From contig NZ_JAILXZ010000002.1 in the NCBI RefSeq assembly GCF_020179475.1, forward strand, positions 248,001-312,000: a stretch of DNA of 64,000 nucleotides. Reading direction: 5' to 3'. Source of the stretch: Novosphingobium huizhouense. Lineage in GTDB: Bacteria; Pseudomonadota; Alphaproteobacteria; Sphingomonadales; Sphingomonadaceae. Shown here in pieces: positions 48,969 through 60,300 of this stretch. Made by a program: the position numbers and the translations under genes. The notes beneath the pieces are model-generated. The model ran no database searches. It saw only the letters and a list, made by a program, of their open reading frames with translations, and was not told the origin of the DNA. Position 1 is the first letter of the stretch. Every line of letters begins with the position of its first letter.

Positions 48969-50170
48969 CTACTCTTCGCGCAGGAACAGGCTCGCCAGCT
49001 CGACGTGGGTCGACCAGCGGAACTGCCCGACCGCCCGCAGCGCCGCGAGCCGATAGCCGCCCGCAATCAGCGTCGCCGCATCCTTCGCCCAGCTCGCCGG
49101 ATTGCAGCTGACGTAGCAGACGCGTCCCGCCTTGCTCGCGGCGATCTGCGCGACCTGCTCCTTTGCGCCCGCTCTCGGCGGATCGAGCACGACGGCGGCG
49201 AAGCGATCGAGTTCCTCGGTGCGCAGCGGATTGCGGAACAGGTCGCGGTGGAGCGCGTGGACCTGCCGTCCGTTGGCGCGCGCCGCCGCCTGGCAGGCGA
49301 GATGCGCGTCGCGCGCGGCTTCCACCGCGAGCACTTTCGTGCCGCCCTCGGCGAGCGCGAAGGCGAAGGTGCCGAGGCCGGAGAACAGGTCGGCGATCGT
49401 CGCGCTTCCCGCCAACCATTCGCGCGCGGCGCCGGTCAGCGCCGCCTCGCCGTCGCGCGTCGCCTGGAGGAAGGCGCCGGGCGGCAGGCCGACGGGCGTC
49501 TCGCCAAGCGTGACCGTCACCGGATCGGGTTCCCAGGTCGCTTCGGGGCCGAAGCCGTTGTCGAGCGTCAGGCGGGCGAGCCCGTGGTCGCGCGCGAAGT
49601 CGAGCAGCGCTTCGGTGCGCGCGAGGTTGTCGGCGACGAGGCCATGGAGCCCGAGCGCAACCCCTTGATCGGCCAGCGTCATTTCGACTTCGACGACGAG
49701 CTTGCGCTCGTTCCAGCCTTCGAGCAGCCGCCGGATCGGGGCGACCAGGGCGAAGAGTTCGGGGGCAAGCACGTGGCATTCGCGCATGTCGACGATGCGA
49801 TGGCTGCCCTGTTCGCGAAAGCCGATGACCACGCGCTTGCCGATCGCCTGCGCATGGAGCGTGGTGCGGCGACGCGCGGCGGGCGGCGAGAGGTGCGCAG
49901 GCTCGGCGGGCGGCGGGGCGATCCCCTGCCCCAGCGCCGCGCCCTCGACGCGGCCGAACACGTATTCCTCGAGCGCGCGTTCGGACAGGTGCTGCAACTG
50001 GCATCCGCCGCAGGCCGGGAAATGACGACAGGGCGGATCGACATGGTCGGCCCCCCGGGTCAGGCTGCCATCGGCCTCGAGCACATCGCCGGGCGCGGCG
50101 AGCGGCACATAGCGGCCGTCGGCGGTCTGCCCCTCGCCCTTGGCGGCGATGCGGATGACGCGGCTGCCGG

Positions 50171-50174
<4 letters not shown>
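48969..50174 (-). CDS. RumA/TrmA-type RNA (uracil-5-)methyltransferase
   Basis: A 401-residue SAM-dependent 5-methyluridine methyltransferase of the RlmD/RumA group. The N-terminal Fe-S Cys set is CRHFPACGGCQ plus a Cys in MRECHV. SAM binding lies in DLFSGLGTFAFALAEGG. The catalytic nucleophile is in YVSCNPASW. The target is probably 23S rRNA. The start overlaps the nnr stop by four bases (ATGA), so they share a transcript. Confidence 0.9.
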
Positions 50175-51569
<1,395 letters not shown>

Positions 51570-51586
<17 letters not shown>

Positions 51587-51941
51587 CGGAGGGACCGGTA
51601 TCGCCTTTCAGGCTCGCGGGAAAGCGATAGCGGTCCTGTCCGACCGACACCTCGAGCACGCCGTCCGCCACCCAGTGCGCCAGCGACTCCTCGACGCCAT
51701 CGGCCGCGATCACGCCGCGTCCGTCTGCCACCTTCTCGAAGCGGCGGAACATCCCGTCGGGCGCGGCCACGACCAGCATGGTGCGGCCGTTCTGCATGAC
51801 TTCCTCGACCGTGCAGTCGGGCTTGAAGCCGGCCGCCCCGGCGAGCGCGCAGTCGATGTGTCGCAAGGGCGGTCCCGCCTCGCCCCCGCGCCCGCAGGCG
51901 GCGAGCGCGAGCAGCGGAAGCAGCGCCTCAGCCTTTCGCAT
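51570..51941 (-). CDS. Small predicted lipoprotein
   Basis: A 123-residue protein with a short signal and lipobox ([10 protein letters not shown], Cys near residue 16). The mature part has two more Cys ([15 protein letters not shown]) that could form a disulfide. No family is recognised with certainty. The gene overlaps ilvD at its 5' end by 14 bases and nnr at its 3' end by 17, so it is tightly coupled within the operon. Confidence 0.8.
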
Positions 51942-53778
51942 CGAGCTGCGAGATGTCGCGAATGGCGCCGCGCGCGGCGCTGGTGGTCATCGCGGCATAG
52001 GCCTTGAGCGCGGTCGAGACCTTGCGCGGGCGCTCCTTGGCGGGCTTCCACCCCTTCGCGTCCTGCGCGGCGCGGCGGCGGGCGAGTTCGTCGTCCGAGA
52101 CCTGCAGCGTGATCGTGCGCGCCGGAATGTCGATGGCGATGACATCGCCGTTCTCGACCAGGCCGATCGTGCCGCCTTCCGCCGCTTCGGGCGAGACGTG
52201 GCCGATCGAGAGGCCCGAGGTGCCGCCAGAGAAGCGGCCGTCGGTGAGCAGCGCGCAGGCCGCGCCCAGGCCCTTCGATTTCAGGTAGCTCGTGGGATAG
52301 AGCATTTCCTGCATACCGGGGCCGCCCTTGGGGCCTTCGTAGCGGATCACCACGACATCGCCCGCGACGACCTGCCCGGTGAGGATCGCGGTGACGGCGG
52401 CGTCCTGGCTTTCGTAGACCTTGGCCGGGCCGGTGAACTTGAGAATCTTCTCGTCGACCCCGGCGGTCTTCACGATGCAGCCGTCGAGCGCGATGTTGCC
52501 GGTCAGCACGGCGAGCCCGCCGTCCTGCGAGAAAGCGTTCTCCGCCGAGCGGATCACGCCCTTCTCGCGGTCGAGATCGAGCTCCTTCCAGCGGCGGTCC
52601 TGGCTGAAGGCGACTTGCGTCGGCACGCCACCGGGCGCGGCGCGGAAGAATTCCTGCACCGAAGGCGCATTGGTGCGCGCGATGTCCCACTGGGCGAGCG
52701 CATCGCCCATCGTGCGGCTGTGCACCGTGGGGAGGTCGGTGTGGAGCAGACCGGCCCGGTCGAGCTCGCCCAGGATCGCCATGATCCCGCCGGCGCGGTG
52801 GACATCCTCCATGTGGACGTCGGCCTTGGCCGGGGCGACCTTCGACAGGCACGGAACCTTGCGGCTCAGCCGGTCGATGTCGGCCATGGTGAAGTCGACG
52901 CCGGCTTCGTGCGCGGCGGCAAGCAGGTGGAGCACCGTGTTGGTCGACCCGCCCATCGCGATGTCGAGGCTCATCGCGTTCTCGAACGCCTTGAAGCTGG
53001 CGATCGCGCGCGGCAGCACGCTTTCGTCGTCCTGCTCGTAGTAGCGCTTGCACAAGTCGACCGCGAGGCGGCCGGCTTCGAGGAACAGGCGCTTGCGGTC
53101 GGCGTGGGTGGCCAGCGTCGAGCCGTTGCCCGGCAGCGACAGGCCCAGCGCTTCGGTGAGGCAGTTCATCGAATTGGCGGTGAACATGCCCGAGCACGAA
53201 CCGCAGGTCGGGCAGGCCGAGCGCTCGATCGTCTGTACTTCCTCGTCGCTGTAGGCCTCGTCGGCGGCGGCGACCATCGCGTCGACCAGGTCGAGCGCGA
53301 CTTCCTTGCCGCGCAGCACGACCTTGCCCGCTTCCATCGGCCCGCCCGAGACGAACACCACCGGGATGTTGATCCGCATCGCCGCCATCAGCATGCCGGG
53401 CGTGATCTTGTCGCAGTTCGAGATGCAGACCATCGCGTCGGCGCAGTGCGCGTTGACCATGTATTCGACGCTGTCGGCGATCAGGTCGCGGCTCGGCAGC
53501 GAATAGAGCATGCCGTCGTGGCCCATGGCGATGCCGTCGTCGACCGCGATGGTGTTGAATTCCTTGGCGACGCCTCCCGCCGCCTCGATCTCGCGCGCGA
53601 CCATCTGGCCGAGGTCCTTCAAGTGGACATGGCCGGGGACGAACTGGGTGAACGAGTTCACGACCGCGATGATCGGCTTGCCAAAGTCGCTGTCCTTCAT
53701 GCCGGTGGCGCGCCACAGGCCGCGCGCGCCTGCCATGTTTCGGCCATGGGTGGTGGTGCGGGAACGATAGGCGGGCAT
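51928..53778 (-). CDS. ilvD: Dihydroxy-acid dehydratase IlvD
   Basis: A 616-residue Fe-S dehydratase of branched-chain amino acid synthesis, converting dihydroxy acids to 2-keto acids. It has [32 protein letters not shown] and [19 protein letters not shown], all normal. Length fits the ~616-residue class. The gene begins a minus-strand run with the lipoprotein, nnr and RNA methyltransferase genes, all overlapping. Confidence 0.98.
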   Translation of the reverse strand: MPAYRSRTTTHGRNMAGARGLWRATGMKDSDFGKPIIAVVNSFTQFVPGHVHLKDLGQMVAREIEAAGGVAKEFNTIAVDDGIAMGHDGMLYSLPSRDLIADSVEYMVNAHCADAMVCISNCDKITPGMLMAAMRINIPVVFVSGGPMEAGKVVLRGKEVALDLVDAMVAAADEAYSDEEVQTIERSACPTCGSCSGMFTANSMNCLTEALGLSLPGNGSTLATHADRKRLFLEAGRLAVDLCKRYYEQDDESVLPRAIASFKAFENAMSLDIAMGGSTNTVLHLLAAAHEAGVDFTMADIDRLSRKVPCLSKVAPAKADVHMEDVHRAGGIMAILGELDRAGLLHTDLPTVHSRTMGDALAQWDIARTNAPSVQEFFRAAPGGVPTQVAFSQDRRWKELDLDREKGVIRSAENAFSQDGGLAVLTGNIALDGCIVKTAGVDEKILKFTGPAKVYESQDAAVTAILTGQVVAGDVVVIRYEGPKGGPGMQEMLYPTSYLKSKGLGAACALLTDGRFSGGTSGLSIGHVSPEAAEGGTIGLVENGDVIAIDIPARTITLQVSDDELARRRAAQDAKGWKPAKERPRKVSTALKAYAAMTTSAARGAIRDISQLDAKG

Positions 53779-53884
53779 GCGGAGGACTCCGGTGTTCGGG
53801 TAATTTATGAGGTTTGCGACCGTGCGCTCCCTACCCCAGCAAACGTCACCGGTCGAAAGTTAATTTTGAGACGATCGCCGCGAT
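53779..53884 (-). other. Short gap upstream of ilvD
   Basis: About 106 bases between ilvD and the end of the amidohydrolase gene. It contains the ilvD leader and an AT-rich piece (GTAATTTATGAGG on the plus strand). No terminator hairpin or attenuator peptide rich in branched-chain residues was recognised. Confidence 0.4.
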
Positions 53885-54613
53885 TCAGCCTTCGATGGCG
53901 ATCGCGACCGTATTGGCGATACGCACCAGGCGCTCGGCCCATTCCTGCTGCCCGGCGAGGTCGCCGATCAGGTCCTGCCGGATCTCGATGCCGAGATACG
54001 GCCGGCCGTCGGCCTCGGCATGGCGGTTCATCGTCGCGTTGAGCAGCTTGCCCGAATAGGGCTGCTGGTCGCCGACGATCAGCCCCTCGGCCTCGAGCAG
54101 CGGGATTGCGAGGCGCGCGGCGCGCTCGTCCGCGTTGTAGAGCACGCCGACGTGCCAGGGGCGCGGTTCCGCGCTGGTGGCAAGGCGCGGCGTGAAGCTG
54201 TGCAGCGACAGGATCAGCGCCGGCGGCGCGGCCTCGATCGTGGCCGCGAGCGCTTGGTGATAGGGGCGGAAGAAGCGGGCGAGCCGCGCTTCGTGGCCCG
54301 CGTGGTCGAGCGCGTTGCCGGGGATCGCATGGCCGTCGCTGGCGACGGGGACGACCGTCGGCAGGTGCTCGTCGCGGTTGAAGTCGCAGACGAGGCGGCT
54401 GACGGCGCCCTGGAACGCGGCGATGCCCGGGCGCTGCGCCATGATCGCGCCGATCGCGCCGACGCCGATGTCGATCGCGACGTGCTGGTCGAGCAGTTCG
54501 GGCGCGATGCCGAGGTCGATGTCGGCGGGTACGCGGTTCGACGCATGGTCCGACACGACGAGGATGCCGCCGAAACGGGGCGTGCCGAGGATGCGGAAGG
54601 CTTCGTGCTCCAT
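53885..54613 (-). CDS. N-formylglutamate amidohydrolase-like protein
   Basis: A 242-residue protein of the HutG-type N-formylglutamate amidohydrolase family. It shows SDHASNRVPADI near the N terminus, VCDFNRDEHLP, and LSLHSFTP with likely metal ligands. Some members act on N-formyl amino acids at the end of histidine breakdown, but no hut gene is here. ATG 54613 overlaps the ispE stop (ATGA), so it is coupled to ispE. Confidence 0.85.
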   Translation of the reverse strand: MEHEAFRILGTPRFGGILVVSDHASNRVPADIDLGIAPELLDQHVAIDIGVGAIGAIMAQRPGIAAFQGAVSRLVCDFNRDEHLPTVVPVASDGHAIPGNALDHAGHEARLARFFRPYHQALAATIEAAPPALILSLHSFTPRLATSAEPRPWHVGVLYNADERAARLAIPLLEAEGLIVGDQQPYSGKLLNATMNRHAEADGRPYLGIEIRQDLIGDLAGQQEWAERLVRIANTVAIAIEG

Positions 54614-55410
54614 CAGCGCAAGGCCCCGGCAAGGCTCCACCAGGCGGGCGGGAGCGCGGCTTGCGCGGCATCGCGCTGGGCAGGGCTGTCGTAGACCGCA
54701 AAGCAGGTCGCACCCGATCCGCTCATCCGCGATGCCCAAGCACCGCTATTGCGCAAGGCTGCCAGAACGTCGCCGATCTGCGGCACCAGCGCGCGCGCCG
54801 GCGGTTCGAGGTCGTTGCGGCCTTCGAGAGCGATCGTGCGCAGGTCGCCCTGCGGCATGGGGCCGCGGTCGATTCCGTCCCAGCCCTGGAACACCGGGCC
54901 CGTGGCGAGCGGAATGCGCGGATTGACGAGCAAGACCGGGGTTCCGGCAAGGTCGTTGGCGACCGGCTCCAGTTCGGTCCCGGTGCCGCGCCCGATGCAG
55001 GCCAGGCTCTCGACGCAAGCCGGAACGTCGGCGCCGAGGCGGGCAGCGCGGGCATGCCAGTCCTCGGGCAGGCCATGGACGTCGCGCACCATGCGGAACA
55101 CCGCGCCCGCATCGGCCGAGCCGCCGCCCAGCCCCGCCGCGACGGGCAGGCGCTTGTCGAGGAGGACGTCCCAGCCCGGCCCATGCGGCAAGGAAGTCAG
55201 CGCCTTGGCGACGATATTTCCAAACGGGTCCGAAAGCGTGCCGGCGAACTCCCCGGTCACGCGCAACCGATCCGCGCCCGCCGGCGCGGCGCGCAGTTCA
55301 TCGCCCGCGTCGACGAACGCAAACAGCGTCTCGAGCTCGTGATAGCCATCCTCGCGCCGCCTGCGGACATGCAGCGCGAGGTTGATCTTGGCGTAGGCTG
55401 TTTCCCTCAC
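54613..55410 (-). CDS. ispE: 4-diphosphocytidyl-2-C-methylerythritol kinase IspE
   Basis: A 265-residue GHMP kinase of the MEP isoprenoid pathway. The N-terminal AKINLALHV, the ATP loop PVAAGLGGGSADAGA, and the C-terminal SRMSGSGATCFAVY are intact. It provides isopentenyl units for carotenoids and quinones. It lies 33 bases downstream of the ETF-quinone oxidoreductase gene and overlaps the amidohydrolase start. Confidence 0.97.
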   Translation of the reverse strand: MRETAYAKINLALHVRRRREDGYHELETLFAFVDAGDELRAAPAGADRLRVTGEFAGTLSDPFGNIVAKALTSLPHGPGWDVLLDKRLPVAAGLGGGSADAGAVFRMVRDVHGLPEDWHARAARLGADVPACVESLACIGRGTGTELEPVANDLAGTPVLLVNPRIPLATGPVFQGWDGIDRGPMPQGDLRTIALEGRNDLEPPARALVPQIGDVLAALRNSGAWASRMSGSGATCFAVYDSPAQRDAAQAALPPAWWSLAGALR

Positions 55411-55443
55411 CGTTCCTCCCCTTCCCCGTTCGGGGAGGAATTC

Positions 55444-57093
55444 TCACATGTTCGGATAGTTCGGGCCGCCGCCGCCTTCGGGCGTGACCCATTCGATGTT
55501 CTGGGTCATGTCCTTGATGTCGCAGGTCTTGCAGTGGACGCAGTTCTGCGCGTTGATCTGCAGGCGCGGGGTTCCTTCCTCGACGCCGACATATTCGTAG
55601 ACGCCCGCCGGGCAGTAGCGCTGCTCGGGCCCCGCATAGAGCGGCAGGTTGATCCGCGTCGGAACCGTCGGGTCCTTGAGCTTGAGGTGGCTCGGCTGGT
55701 CTTCCTCGTGGTTGGTGCCCGAAAGGAACACGCTCGACAGGCGGTCGAAAGTCAGCACGCCGTCGGGCTTGGGATAGACGATCGGGCGGAACAGGTCGGC
55801 GCGCTGCGTCGCTTCGCTGTCGCGGTGATGCTTCAACGGCTTGGCGATGCCGAACTTGAACAGCTGGCGCAGCCACATGTCGGCGCCGGCGAGCACGGTG
55901 CCGAGCTCGCCGCCGAACTTGGCGATCAGCGGCTGCGCGTTCTGCACCTTCTTGAGCTCGGTCGCGATCCAGCTGTCACGGACGGCGGCGTCGTACTCGA
56001 CCATGTCGTCCTTCTCGCGACCGGCAGCGATCGCGGCGCTGATCGCTTCGGCCGCGAGCATGCCGCTCTTCATCGCGGTGTGGCTGCCCTTGATCCGGGG
56101 CACGTTGACGAAGCCCGCCGAGCAGCCGATCAGCGCGCCGCCGGGGAACGACAGGCGCGGCACCGACTGCCAGCCGCCCTCGTTGATCGCGCGTGCCCCG
56201 TACGAGACGCGGCGCCCGCCCTCGAGGATCTTGGCGATCTCGGGGTGCGTCTTCCAGCGCTGGAATTCCTCGAACGGGTAGACGTAGGGGTTGGCGTAAT
56301 CGAGCGCCGTCACGAAGCCCAGCGCCACCTGGTTGTTGGCCTGGTGGTAGAGGAAGCCGCCGCCCCAGGTGTTGCTTTCCGAAAGCGGCCAGCCCTGCGT
56401 GTGCAGCACGCGGCCCGGCACGTGCTTTTCGGGATCGATGTCCCACAGCTCCTTGATGCCGATGCCATAGACCTGCGGCTGGCAATCGCGTTCGAGATCG
56501 AAGTGCGCCTTCAACCGCTTGGTCAGGTGGCCGCGGGCCCCTTCGGCGAACAGCGTGTACTTGGCATGGAGTTCCATGCCCGGCTGGTAGTCCGGCTTCT
56601 TCTCGCCATCCTTGCCGATGCCCATGTCGCCGGTGGCGACGCCCATCACCGCGCCGTTCTCGTCGAACAGCACTTCGGCGGCGGGGAAGCCGGGGAAGAT
56701 CTCGACGCCCAGCTCCATTGCCTGCTCGGCGAGCCAGCGGCACAGGCTGCCGAGCGAGCCGGTGTAGTTGCCGTGGTTCGACATGAACGGCGGCATCGGC
56801 CAGTGCGGGATGCTCATCTTGCCCTTGCTGGTGAGCACCCAGTGCCAGTTGTCGGTCACCGGGGTCTCGGCCATCGGACAGCCCATCGTCCGCCATTCGG
56901 GCAGCAGTTCGTCGAGCGCCTTGGGATCGACCACCGCGCCCGAAAGGATGTGGGCGCCGACTTCTGACCCCTTCTCGAGCAGGCAGACCGAGATGTCGGG
57001 GTTCACCTGCTTGAGGCGGATCGAAGCCGCCAGACCCGCCGGGCCGCCGCCGACGATGACGACGTCATAGGGCATCGATTCGCGTTCACTCAT
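55444..57093 (-). CDS. Electron-transfer flavoprotein-ubiquinone oxidoreductase
   Basis: A 549-residue membrane-associated Fe-S flavoprotein passing electrons from ETF to ubiquinone during fatty and amino acid oxidation. FAD fold is VVIVGGGPAGLAASIRL, with LEKGSEVGAHILSGAVVDP after it. The C-terminal [4Fe-4S] ligands are in NCVHCKTCDIKD with an upstream Cys (RYCPAGVYEY). ATG 57093 is used. etfA and etfB are not in the window. Confidence 0.96.
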   Translation of the reverse strand: MSERESMPYDVVIVGGGPAGLAASIRLKQVNPDISVCLLEKGSEVGAHILSGAVVDPKALDELLPEWRTMGCPMAETPVTDNWHWVLTSKGKMSIPHWPMPPFMSNHGNYTGSLGSLCRWLAEQAMELGVEIFPGFPAAEVLFDENGAVMGVATGDMGIGKDGEKKPDYQPGMELHAKYTLFAEGARGHLTKRLKAHFDLERDCQPQVYGIGIKELWDIDPEKHVPGRVLHTQGWPLSESNTWGGGFLYHQANNQVALGFVTALDYANPYVYPFEEFQRWKTHPEIAKILEGGRRVSYGARAINEGGWQSVPRLSFPGGALIGCSAGFVNVPRIKGSHTAMKSGMLAAEAISAAIAAGREKDDMVEYDAAVRDSWIATELKKVQNAQPLIAKFGGELGTVLAGADMWLRQLFKFGIAKPLKHHRDSEATQRADLFRPIVYPKPDGVLTFDRLSSVFLSGTNHEEDQPSHLKLKDPTVPTRINLPLYAGPEQRYCPAGVYEYVGVEEGTPRLQINAQNCVHCKTCDIKDMTQNIEWVTPEGGGGPNYPNM

Positions 57094-57192
57094 CACCAGG
57101 CTCCGCCTAATCGCTCGATTGAATTTCCCGACTGCCTTGAAAGCTGCGGCGTCCAAGGTCAATACCGCCTTCGTGACTGGATATAGCGACAG

Positions 57193-57954
57193 GTGAACGG
57201 GACCGATCCACGCGAAGGCGCGCGCCTGGCAGACGCGGTTGACGCCGCGCTCGGGTGGTGGCGCGACGCCGGGCTCGACTTCGCCTTCGGCGATGCGCCG
57301 CAGGACTGGCTGGCGAGCGCGGCGCCGGCCAAGGCGACGCGGGCGAAGGCGCCGGCCCCACCGGTCGAGGCCGTAGCGTCCGTGCCCCCGGCAGGCGGCG
57401 ATCGCGCCCATTGGCCGACCACGCTTGAAGCCTTTGCGGCCTGGTGGCTGGCCGAACCGTCCCTCGCGCCGCCCGGCCTGCTTCGGGTCGCGCCCTCGGG
57501 GTCCGCCGGCGCCCCGCTGATGATCCTCGTCGCAATGCCCGAAGCCGAAGACGGGACCACGCTGCTGTCGGGGCGAGGCGGCAGGCTGGTCGACGCGATG
57601 CTCGCGGCGATGGGGCTGCGGCGCGAGGACAGCTACCTCGCCTCGATCCTGCCGGCGCGAATCGCAGCGCCCGACTGGACCGAGTGGAAGGCGCGTCGGC
57701 TCGGCGACGTGTTGCAACATCATGTCGCACTGGCCCGCCCGCAGCGGCTGCTGGTCTTCGGCAAGACCCTCGTTTCGGCGCTGATCGACCACGATTCGCC
57801 GCATAAGCTTTCGGATTTACCGACGTTTAACCATGAGGGGGGCAGCACAGCCGCGATTTCGACGTACGACCTCGATGCCTTGCTGGCGCGACCCGCCTTC
57901 AAGGCAAGTCTGTGGAATCGCTGGCTGGAATGGACGGGGAACGAACCAACGTGA
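57193..57954 (+). CDS. Uracil-DNA-glycosylase-superfamily-like protein, degenerate
   Basis: A 253-residue protein. An N-terminal half rich in Ala and Pro is followed by a domain with the layout of family 4 uracil-DNA glycosylase (LSGRGGRLVDAMLAAMGLRREDSYLASILPARI and RPQRLLVFG, quoted in parts). The family GEAPG active-site motif is replaced by VAMPEAEDG, and the Fe-S cysteines are absent. It may therefore lack activity or act differently. GTG start at 57193; its stop overlaps the transglycosylase start. Confidence 0.6.
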   Translation: MNGTDPREGARLADAVDAALGWWRDAGLDFAFGDAPQDWLASAAPAKATRAKAPAPPVEAVASVPPAGGDRAHWPTTLEAFAAWWLAEPSLAPPGLLRVAPSGSAGAPLMILVAMPEAEDGTTLLSGRGGRLVDAMLAAMGLRREDSYLASILPARIAAPDWTEWKARRLGDVLQHHVALARPQRLLVFGKTLVSALIDHDSPHKLSDLPTFNHEGGSTAAISTYDLDALLARPAFKASLWNRWLEWTGNEPT

Positions 57955-59732
57955 TGATCGGGTGGCGAACCCGCGCTGGACTCTCGGCCGTGGCGGTCTG
58001 TCTCGCGCTCTGCGGCGCGGTTCCGGCCCAGGCCAACAGCGCTGCCGTCGATTACTTCCGCAGCCGCGCCGATCGCACCGTGGTGCCCGCGCTGCTCAGC
58101 CAGGACGACCGGACCTACTACAAGGGCCTGTTCGGCGCGATCGAACGCGAAGACTGGACGACGGTCCAGCAAATGCTCCAGCAGCGCAGCGACGGCCCGC
58201 TCCACGCCGTGGCGAAGGCGCAGTTCTACCTTGCCGCGACCTCGCCCAAGGTCGAATTGCAGCCGCTTGCCGACCTGCTGGCGCAGGCGCCCGACATGCC
58301 CTGGGCCGACCAGATCGGCCGCCTCGCGCTCAAGCGCGGGGCCACCGTCCTTCCCGCGACGCCGCCGGCCACGCAGGCGATGTTCAACGTGCCTTCGCTG
58401 TCGAAGCGGCTCAAGCCGCGCTCGGTGGCCGACGGCACGATGCCCGACAGCATCGCCGCCGCGATCACCGATCGCATCAAGAACGACGATCCGCTCGGCG
58501 CCCGCTTGCTGCTCGATGGCGTCGATGCCACGCTCTCGCCCGAGGCGCGCGCCGAATGGCGCCAGAAGGTCGGCTGGGCCTTCTACATCGAAAACGACGA
58601 CGCCAACGCCCGGCTGATTTCGTTGTCGGCGCTCGAGGCCGGCAGCGGCGCCTGGGTGCCCGAAGCCTTGTGGACCGCTGGCCTCGCCGCCTGGCGGATG
58701 GACGATTGCATGGCCGCGGGCGAAACCTTCGAACGCGCGGCGGGGATGGCCACCAATCCCGAACTCGCCGCCGCCGCGAACTACTGGGCGGGCCGCGCCT
58801 GGATGCGCTGCCGCAAGCCCGAGAAGGTCAGCGCCTCGCTGCGCGCCGCTGCGCGCAATCGCGATTCGCTCTACGGCCTGATGGCGGCCGAAGCGCTCGG
58901 CCTGCGCGAGGCGGTGCCCGCTGCGGCCCCCGATTTCTCCGAACAGGACTGGCAGCAACTGCGCACCGTCAGCAACGTCCGTCTTGCGGTGCAGCTTGCC
59001 GAGATCGGCGAGGACGGCCTTGCCGACGAAGTGCTGCGCTACCAGGCCCGCATCGGCGCGCCGGGCCAGTACGCCCCGCTCTCGCGCCTCGCGCGCGATC
59101 TCGGCCTTCCCTCCACCCAGCTGTGGATGGCCTACAACGCGCCCGCCGGGGCGCGCGCCGACGAAGCCGCACGCTTCCCCGCGCCCAAGTGGACCCCGGC
59201 CAATGGCTGGAAGGTCGACCCGGCGCTGCTGTTTGCGCACAGCTTGCAGGAATCGAACTTCCGCACTTCGGTGACGAGCCCCGCCGGCGCCAAGGGCCTG
59301 ATGCAGGTGCTTCCCGGCACCGCGCGCGATCTCACCCGCATCGATCCGGTCATGCTCGGGCGTGAAAAGCAGCTCGACCTGCCCGACGTCAATCTCGCCT
59401 TCGGCCAGACCTACCTCGCCCAGCTCAAGGCGCGGCCCGAGACGCAGGGCCTGCTGCCCAAGGTGATCGCCGCCTACAACGCCGGGCCGATGCCGATCGG
59501 CCGCTGGAACGTCGAGGTGCGCGACAAGGGCGATCCGCTGCTGTGGATGGAATCGATCCCCTATTGGGAAACGCGCGGCTATGTCGCCACGGTGATGCGC
59601 AACTACTGGATGTACGAAAAGCAGGCCGGTGGCCCGTCGGAAAGCCGGATCGGGCTAGTCCAGGGCATGTGGCCGAAGTTCCCCGGGCTCGATGGCGCCA
59701 GCAACGTCAGGATCGCATCGCGTGGCGATTGA
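57954..59732 (+). CDS. Soluble lytic murein transglycosylase
   Basis: A 592-residue periplasmic enzyme that cleaves peptidoglycan glycan strands. A signal peptide (LSAVAVCLALCGAVPAQA) is followed by a long alpha-helical superhelix of about 370 residues. The C-terminal SLT domain has the catalytic Glu in HSLQESNFRTSVTSPAGAKG, LMQVLPGTA, and AAYNAGPMPIGRW. Start ATG 57954 overlaps the previous stop; a GTG one codon earlier is also possible. moaB begins within its last codons. Confidence 0.93.
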   Translation: MIGWRTRAGLSAVAVCLALCGAVPAQANSAAVDYFRSRADRTVVPALLSQDDRTYYKGLFGAIEREDWTTVQQMLQQRSDGPLHAVAKAQFYLAATSPKVELQPLADLLAQAPDMPWADQIGRLALKRGATVLPATPPATQAMFNVPSLSKRLKPRSVADGTMPDSIAAAITDRIKNDDPLGARLLLDGVDATLSPEARAEWRQKVGWAFYIENDDANARLISLSALEAGSGAWVPEALWTAGLAAWRMDDCMAAGETFERAAGMATNPELAAAANYWAGRAWMRCRKPEKVSASLRAAARNRDSLYGLMAAEALGLREAVPAAAPDFSEQDWQQLRTVSNVRLAVQLAEIGEDGLADEVLRYQARIGAPGQYAPLSRLARDLGLPSTQLWMAYNAPAGARADEAARFPAPKWTPANGWKVDPALLFAHSLQESNFRTSVTSPAGAKGLMQVLPGTARDLTRIDPVMLGREKQLDLPDVNLAFGQTYLAQLKARPETQGLLPKVIAAYNAGPMPIGRWNVEVRDKGDPLLWMESIPYWETRGYVATVMRNYWMYEKQAGGPSESRIGLVQGMWPKFPGLDGASNVRIASRGD

Positions 59733-60249
59733 TCCTGCGCGGCCGTTCAAGCCGATCAACATCGCCGTCCTGACGGTCTCGGACACGCGCGGTCCGTCCG
59801 ACGACAGTTCGGGCGACATCCTGTGCGAACGGGTCAGGGCCGCGGGCCACAAGCTCGCCGCCCGGGCGATCGAGAAGGACGATGCCGACCGCATCGTCAG
59901 CCGGCTCAACAACTGGATCGACGACCGGGCGATCGACGCCGTGGTCGTGACCGGCGGCACCGGCCTCACCGGCCGCGACGTCACGCCCGAAGCGCTCGAT
60001 CGGGTCAAGACCCGCGATATCCCGGGCTTCGGCGAACTGTTCCGCTGGCTCAGCTTCAAGACCATCGGCACCAGCACGATCCAGTCGCGCGCCTGCGCCG
60101 TCGTCGCGCGCGGCACCTACATCTTCGCCCTGCCCGGCTCGAACGGGGCGGTGAAGGACGGCTGGGACGGCATTCTTGCCGAGCAGCTCGACAGCCGCAA
60201 CCGGCCCTGCAACTTCGTCGAACTGATGCCGCGCCTGCTGGAGACCTGA
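59722..60249 (+). CDS. moaB: Molybdenum cofactor biosynthesis protein MoaB
   Basis: A 175-residue MoaB/Mog-fold protein. It shows IAVLTVSDTRGPSDDSSGD, VVVTGGTGLTGRDVTPEAL and FALPGSNGAVKDGWDGIL, which bind molybdopterin. MoaB-type proteins adenylylate molybdopterin before metal insertion in some organisms. Start is GTG at 59722, inside the end of the transglycosylase gene. It may support the YedY-like enzyme encoded at 18.3 kb. Confidence 0.94.
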   Translation: MAIDPARPFKPINIAVLTVSDTRGPSDDSSGDILCERVRAAGHKLAARAIEKDDADRIVSRLNNWIDDRAIDAVVVTGGTGLTGRDVTPEALDRVKTRDIPGFGELFRWLSFKTIGTSTIQSRACAVVARGTYIFALPGSNGAVKDGWDGILAEQLDSRNRPCNFVELMPRLLET

Positions 60250-60275
60250 GGCGACACGCGCCGTCTTGCGCGAAT

Positions 60276-60290
60276 GTTCTACAAATGTTC
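60276..60290 (+). promoter_or_regulatory. LexA (SOS) box upstream of the radical SAM gene
   Basis: GTTC (60276-60279), seven bases, GTTC (60287-60290) is an exact match to the alphaproteobacterial LexA consensus GTTC-N7-GTTC. It lies 10 bases ahead of the ATG at 60301 in an AT-rich spot. No other exact copy was noticed in an intergenic region of the window. Confidence 0.7.
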
Positions 60291-60300
60291 TAATGCTGCG

